This document shows positions 6,083 to 7,144 of a stretch of DNA of 7,144 nt, piece after piece. The translations under genes and the position numbers were made by a program. The notes under the pieces were generated by a model. It did no database searches. It saw nothing but the letters and a program-made list of their open reading frames with translations, and was not told the DNA's origin. The number at the start of each line of letters is the position of its first letter. Position 1 is the first letter of the stretch. Origin of the DNA: RGIG2206 sp045648425. GTDB lineage: Bacteria > Bacillota > Clostridia > Oscillospirales > Acutalibacteraceae. The stretch is taken from positions 1-7,144 of the forward strand of contig JAZRNV010000123.1 of NCBI GenBank assembly GCA_045648425.1, read 5' to 3'.

Positions 6083-6683
6083 ACTGCTTTTTATCAAAGC
6101 TCGGATTGAAGGCGTAGAAATTTTTGGCATCCAATCGGTCTTGCACCGTGCGCAGAGCTTCACCAAATCGCTGATAATGAACTATCTCACGCTGGCGCAA
6201 AAAGCGGATGGCATCCTTTACGTCGGGATCATCGCAAAAGCGCAAAATATTATCATAGGTGGTGCGGGCCTTTTGTTCGGCCGCCAAATCCTCGTGCAGG
6301 TCGGTTATGGGGTCGCCCTTGACGGCAATATAAGCTGCTGTAAAGGGTGTACCCGAGGCCGATGCAGGATATACTCCCGTTGTGTGGTCAACAAAATAGG
6401 CATCAAAGCCCGCCTTTTTGATCTGCTCGGGCGTGAGGTTGCGTGTGAGCTGATAGACGATGGAGCCCACCATTTCAAGATGGCTCAGTTCTTCCGTTCC
6501 AATGTCGGTAAGAAGGGCGCGCAGCTCGGGGTAAGGCATACTGAAACGCTGGCTTAAATAGCGCAAGCTTGCTCCCAATTCGCCATCCGGGCCACCGTAC
6601 TGACTGCAAATAAGCTTTGCCAACGCAGGGTTAGTGTTTTTTATTTTTATAGGATATTGCAATCGTATTTCATAATTCCACAT
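6081..6683 (-). CDS. cotJC: CotJC, spore-coat manganese-catalase-family protein
   Basis: CotJC is a spore-coat protein of the dimanganese catalase family. In Bacillus it is recruited to the inner coat with CotJA, and in clostridia CotJ proteins have been linked to catalase-like activity of the coat. The 200-residue protein keeps the full set of dimanganese ligands: Glu35 (G-P-D-G-E-L-G-A), Glu65 and His68 (T-E-E-L-S-H-L-E), Glu136 (L-A-A-E-Q-K-A-R) and His169 (R-E-I-V-H-Y-Q-R). It matches the family N-terminus M-W-x-Y-E-x-x-L-Q-Y-P. The start is set at the ATG at 6683, not the in-frame TTG at 6689, because GGAGGGTG (6698-6691) is correctly spaced and TGATG couples it to the cotJB stop. It is last in the cotJABC operon, which is usually controlled by sporulation sigma-E. 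Confidence 0.95.
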   Translation of the reverse strand: MWNYEIRLQYPIKIKNTNPALAKLICSQYGGPDGELGASLRYLSQRFSMPYPELRALLTDIGTEELSHLEMVGSIVYQLTRNLTPEQIKKAGFDAYFVDHTTGVYPASASGTPFTAAYIAVKGDPITDLHEDLAAEQKARTTYDNILRFCDDPDVKDAIRFLRQREIVHYQRFGEALRTVQDRLDAKNFYAFNPSFDKKQ

Positions 6684-6946
6684 CAGCAATCACCCTCCAC
6701 AAAGCATACATCCCAAGGCCAGGGACCGTTGACCCACTCGTAAGAGGTGTCGCCGTAAATGTCGCAAGGGGTAAGAGGGCCAAATCGGCTCTCGAACTCC
6801 GATTTAAGAGAGAACGCCTCTTTTTTATATTTTCTCAGCGCCGCCAGTGCGGTTTTATCGTCGGGGTGAGTGTCGAGAAAAAGCTGAACATCTATTGCGC
6901 CGAAAGCGGCAGCACTCAGCTTTTGAAGCAATTCGCGTCTGCTCAC
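6683..6946 (-). CDS. cotJB: CotJB, spore-coat protein
   Basis: CotJB is a small protein of the spore coat, encoded between CotJA and CotJC; its biochemical role is not established. This 87-residue copy carries the family signatures L-x-L-D-T-H-P-D-D (about residues 22-30), E-F-E-S-R-F-G-P-L (50-58) and the tryptophan-rich end W-V-N-G-P-W-P-W-D (71-79). The start is taken as GTG at 6946 because it overlaps the cotJA stop in a GTGA junction, and AAGGGTG at 6960-6954 lies seven bases upstream. A TTG at 6967 would add seven residues but has no Shine-Dalgarno. The stop overlaps the cotJC start by one base (TGATG). Three cysteines (61, 81, 87) near the C-terminus could take part in coat cross-links, which is speculative. 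Confidence 0.93.
   Translation of the reverse strand: MSRRELLQKLSAAAFGAIDVQLFLDTHPDDKTALAALRKYKKEAFSLKSEFESRFGPLTPCDIYGDTSYEWVNGPWPWDVCFVEGDC
6691..6698 (-). promoter_or_regulatory. Ribosome binding site of cotJC
   Basis: The - strand reads GGAGGGTG inside the last codons of cotJB, seven bases before the ATG at 6683. The spacing is wrong for the upstream TTG at 6689, so it fixes the start. Confidence 0.8.
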
Positions 6947-7140
6947 GGCATAACACCCTTTCCGCAAAAGGGCTTGTCAAGGTCGGCAAAAACGGTGCCT
7001 GCACACAGGGCATCTTGATTGTTGTATAATGCGCCAAAGGTCTGACGAGGCACATAAGCCATCGCCAAAACCGCATTTTCTATGGGCTCTGCCCCTGCCG
7101 TAGCAGACGGGACAACGCTCATTTTGTTTTCAAAAAACAC
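6943..7140 (-). CDS. cotJA: CotJA, spore-coat-associated protein (possibly truncated at the window edge)
   Basis: CotJA is the first gene of the cotJABC operon and is needed for CotJC assembly into the coat in Bacillus. The visible protein has the short family core L-A-M-A-Y-V-P-R-Q, then N-N-Q-D-A-L-C-A-G-T-V-F-A-D-L-D-K-P-F at the C-terminus. The frame is open to the right edge of the window, so the true start is unclear: GTG at 7140 or ATG at 7122 are both possible, and an upstream start outside the window cannot be excluded. The ATG at 7122 has no well-placed Shine-Dalgarno; the nearest (AAGGTG at 7143-7138) is 15 bases away. The promoter, normally sigma-E, is beyond the window. The stop overlaps the cotJB start by four bases. 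Confidence 0.85.
   Translation of the reverse strand: MFFENKMSVVPSATAGAEPIENAVLAMAYVPRQTFGALYNNQDALCAGTVFADLDKPFCGKGVMP
6954..6960 (-). promoter_or_regulatory. Ribosome binding site of cotJB, inside cotJA
   Basis: AAGGGTG on the - strand is seven bases before the GTG at 6946, which makes a four-base overlap (GTGA) with the cotJA stop. This supports translational coupling and decides against the TTG at 6967. Confidence 0.6.
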
Positions 7141-7144
7141 CTTG

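Noticed and set aside
6000..6557. Long + strand open frame of 185 codons across the cotJC region
   Set aside because: It overlaps both the rhaD end and the whole of cotJC in antisense, runs through the terminator hairpin, has no recognisable domain, and cotJC has far stronger family evidence.
1..7144. Mobile element, CRISPR array, toxin-antitoxin or defence system
   Set aside because: I saw no transposase or integrase, no direct-repeat arrays, no terminal inverted repeats and no defence-type domains on either strand; gene spacing and terminators look like stable chromosome.

Overview
This window looks like a chromosomal segment of an endospore-forming Firmicute, most likely a gut-type clostridium (Oscillospirales/Ruminococcaceae-like). 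This is inferred from three things: a cotJABC spore-coat operon, strong GGAGG-type ribosome binding sites with low-GC extended -10 promoters, and zinc-ribbon membrane proteins of a kind common in that group. The lineage is an inference, because there is no rRNA or other phylogenetic marker here.

Layout, left to right. (1) Positions 1-23 hold what may be the last codons of an upstream + strand gene. A near-perfect bidirectional terminator follows (27-68). (2) On the - strand, 78-659 encodes a three-helix membrane protein with a C-terminal zinc ribbon, resembling DUF4282 proteins. Its promoter lies back to back with that of the next + strand unit in the 142-base gap 660-801. (3) A + strand unit encodes UDP-glucose 6-dehydrogenase (802-2034) and a small unrecognised zinc-ribbon/beta-rich protein (2062-2463), closed by a hairpin terminator at 2469-2509. 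(4) A compact + strand L-rhamnose catabolic operon has its own promoter (2541-2569). It encodes rhamnulokinase (2602-3972), L-rhamnose isomerase (3976-5232) and rhamnulose-1-phosphate aldolase (5234-6046), with junctions of 3 and 1 bases. (5) A bidirectional terminator at 6048-6082 separates this from the convergent - strand cotJA-cotJB-cotJC operon (7140 down to 6081). The promoter and possibly the first codons of cotJA lie beyond the right edge.

How the genes work together. RhaA, RhaB and RhaD convert L-rhamnose through L-rhamnulose and L-rhamnulose-1-phosphate to dihydroxyacetone phosphate and L-lactaldehyde. No permease, mutarotase, rhamnosidase or regulator is present in the window, so those must be elsewhere. 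Ugd makes UDP-glucuronate for surface polysaccharides. The CotJ proteins belong to the inner layers of the spore coat, and CotJC keeps all five expected dimanganese ligands.

There is no gene-free stretch longer than 300 bases. I found no mobile element, CRISPR array, tRNA or rRNA. I see no clear evidence for a new multi-gene system. The least explained parts are the two zinc-ribbon proteins flanking ugd, particularly the small one co-transcribed with it.
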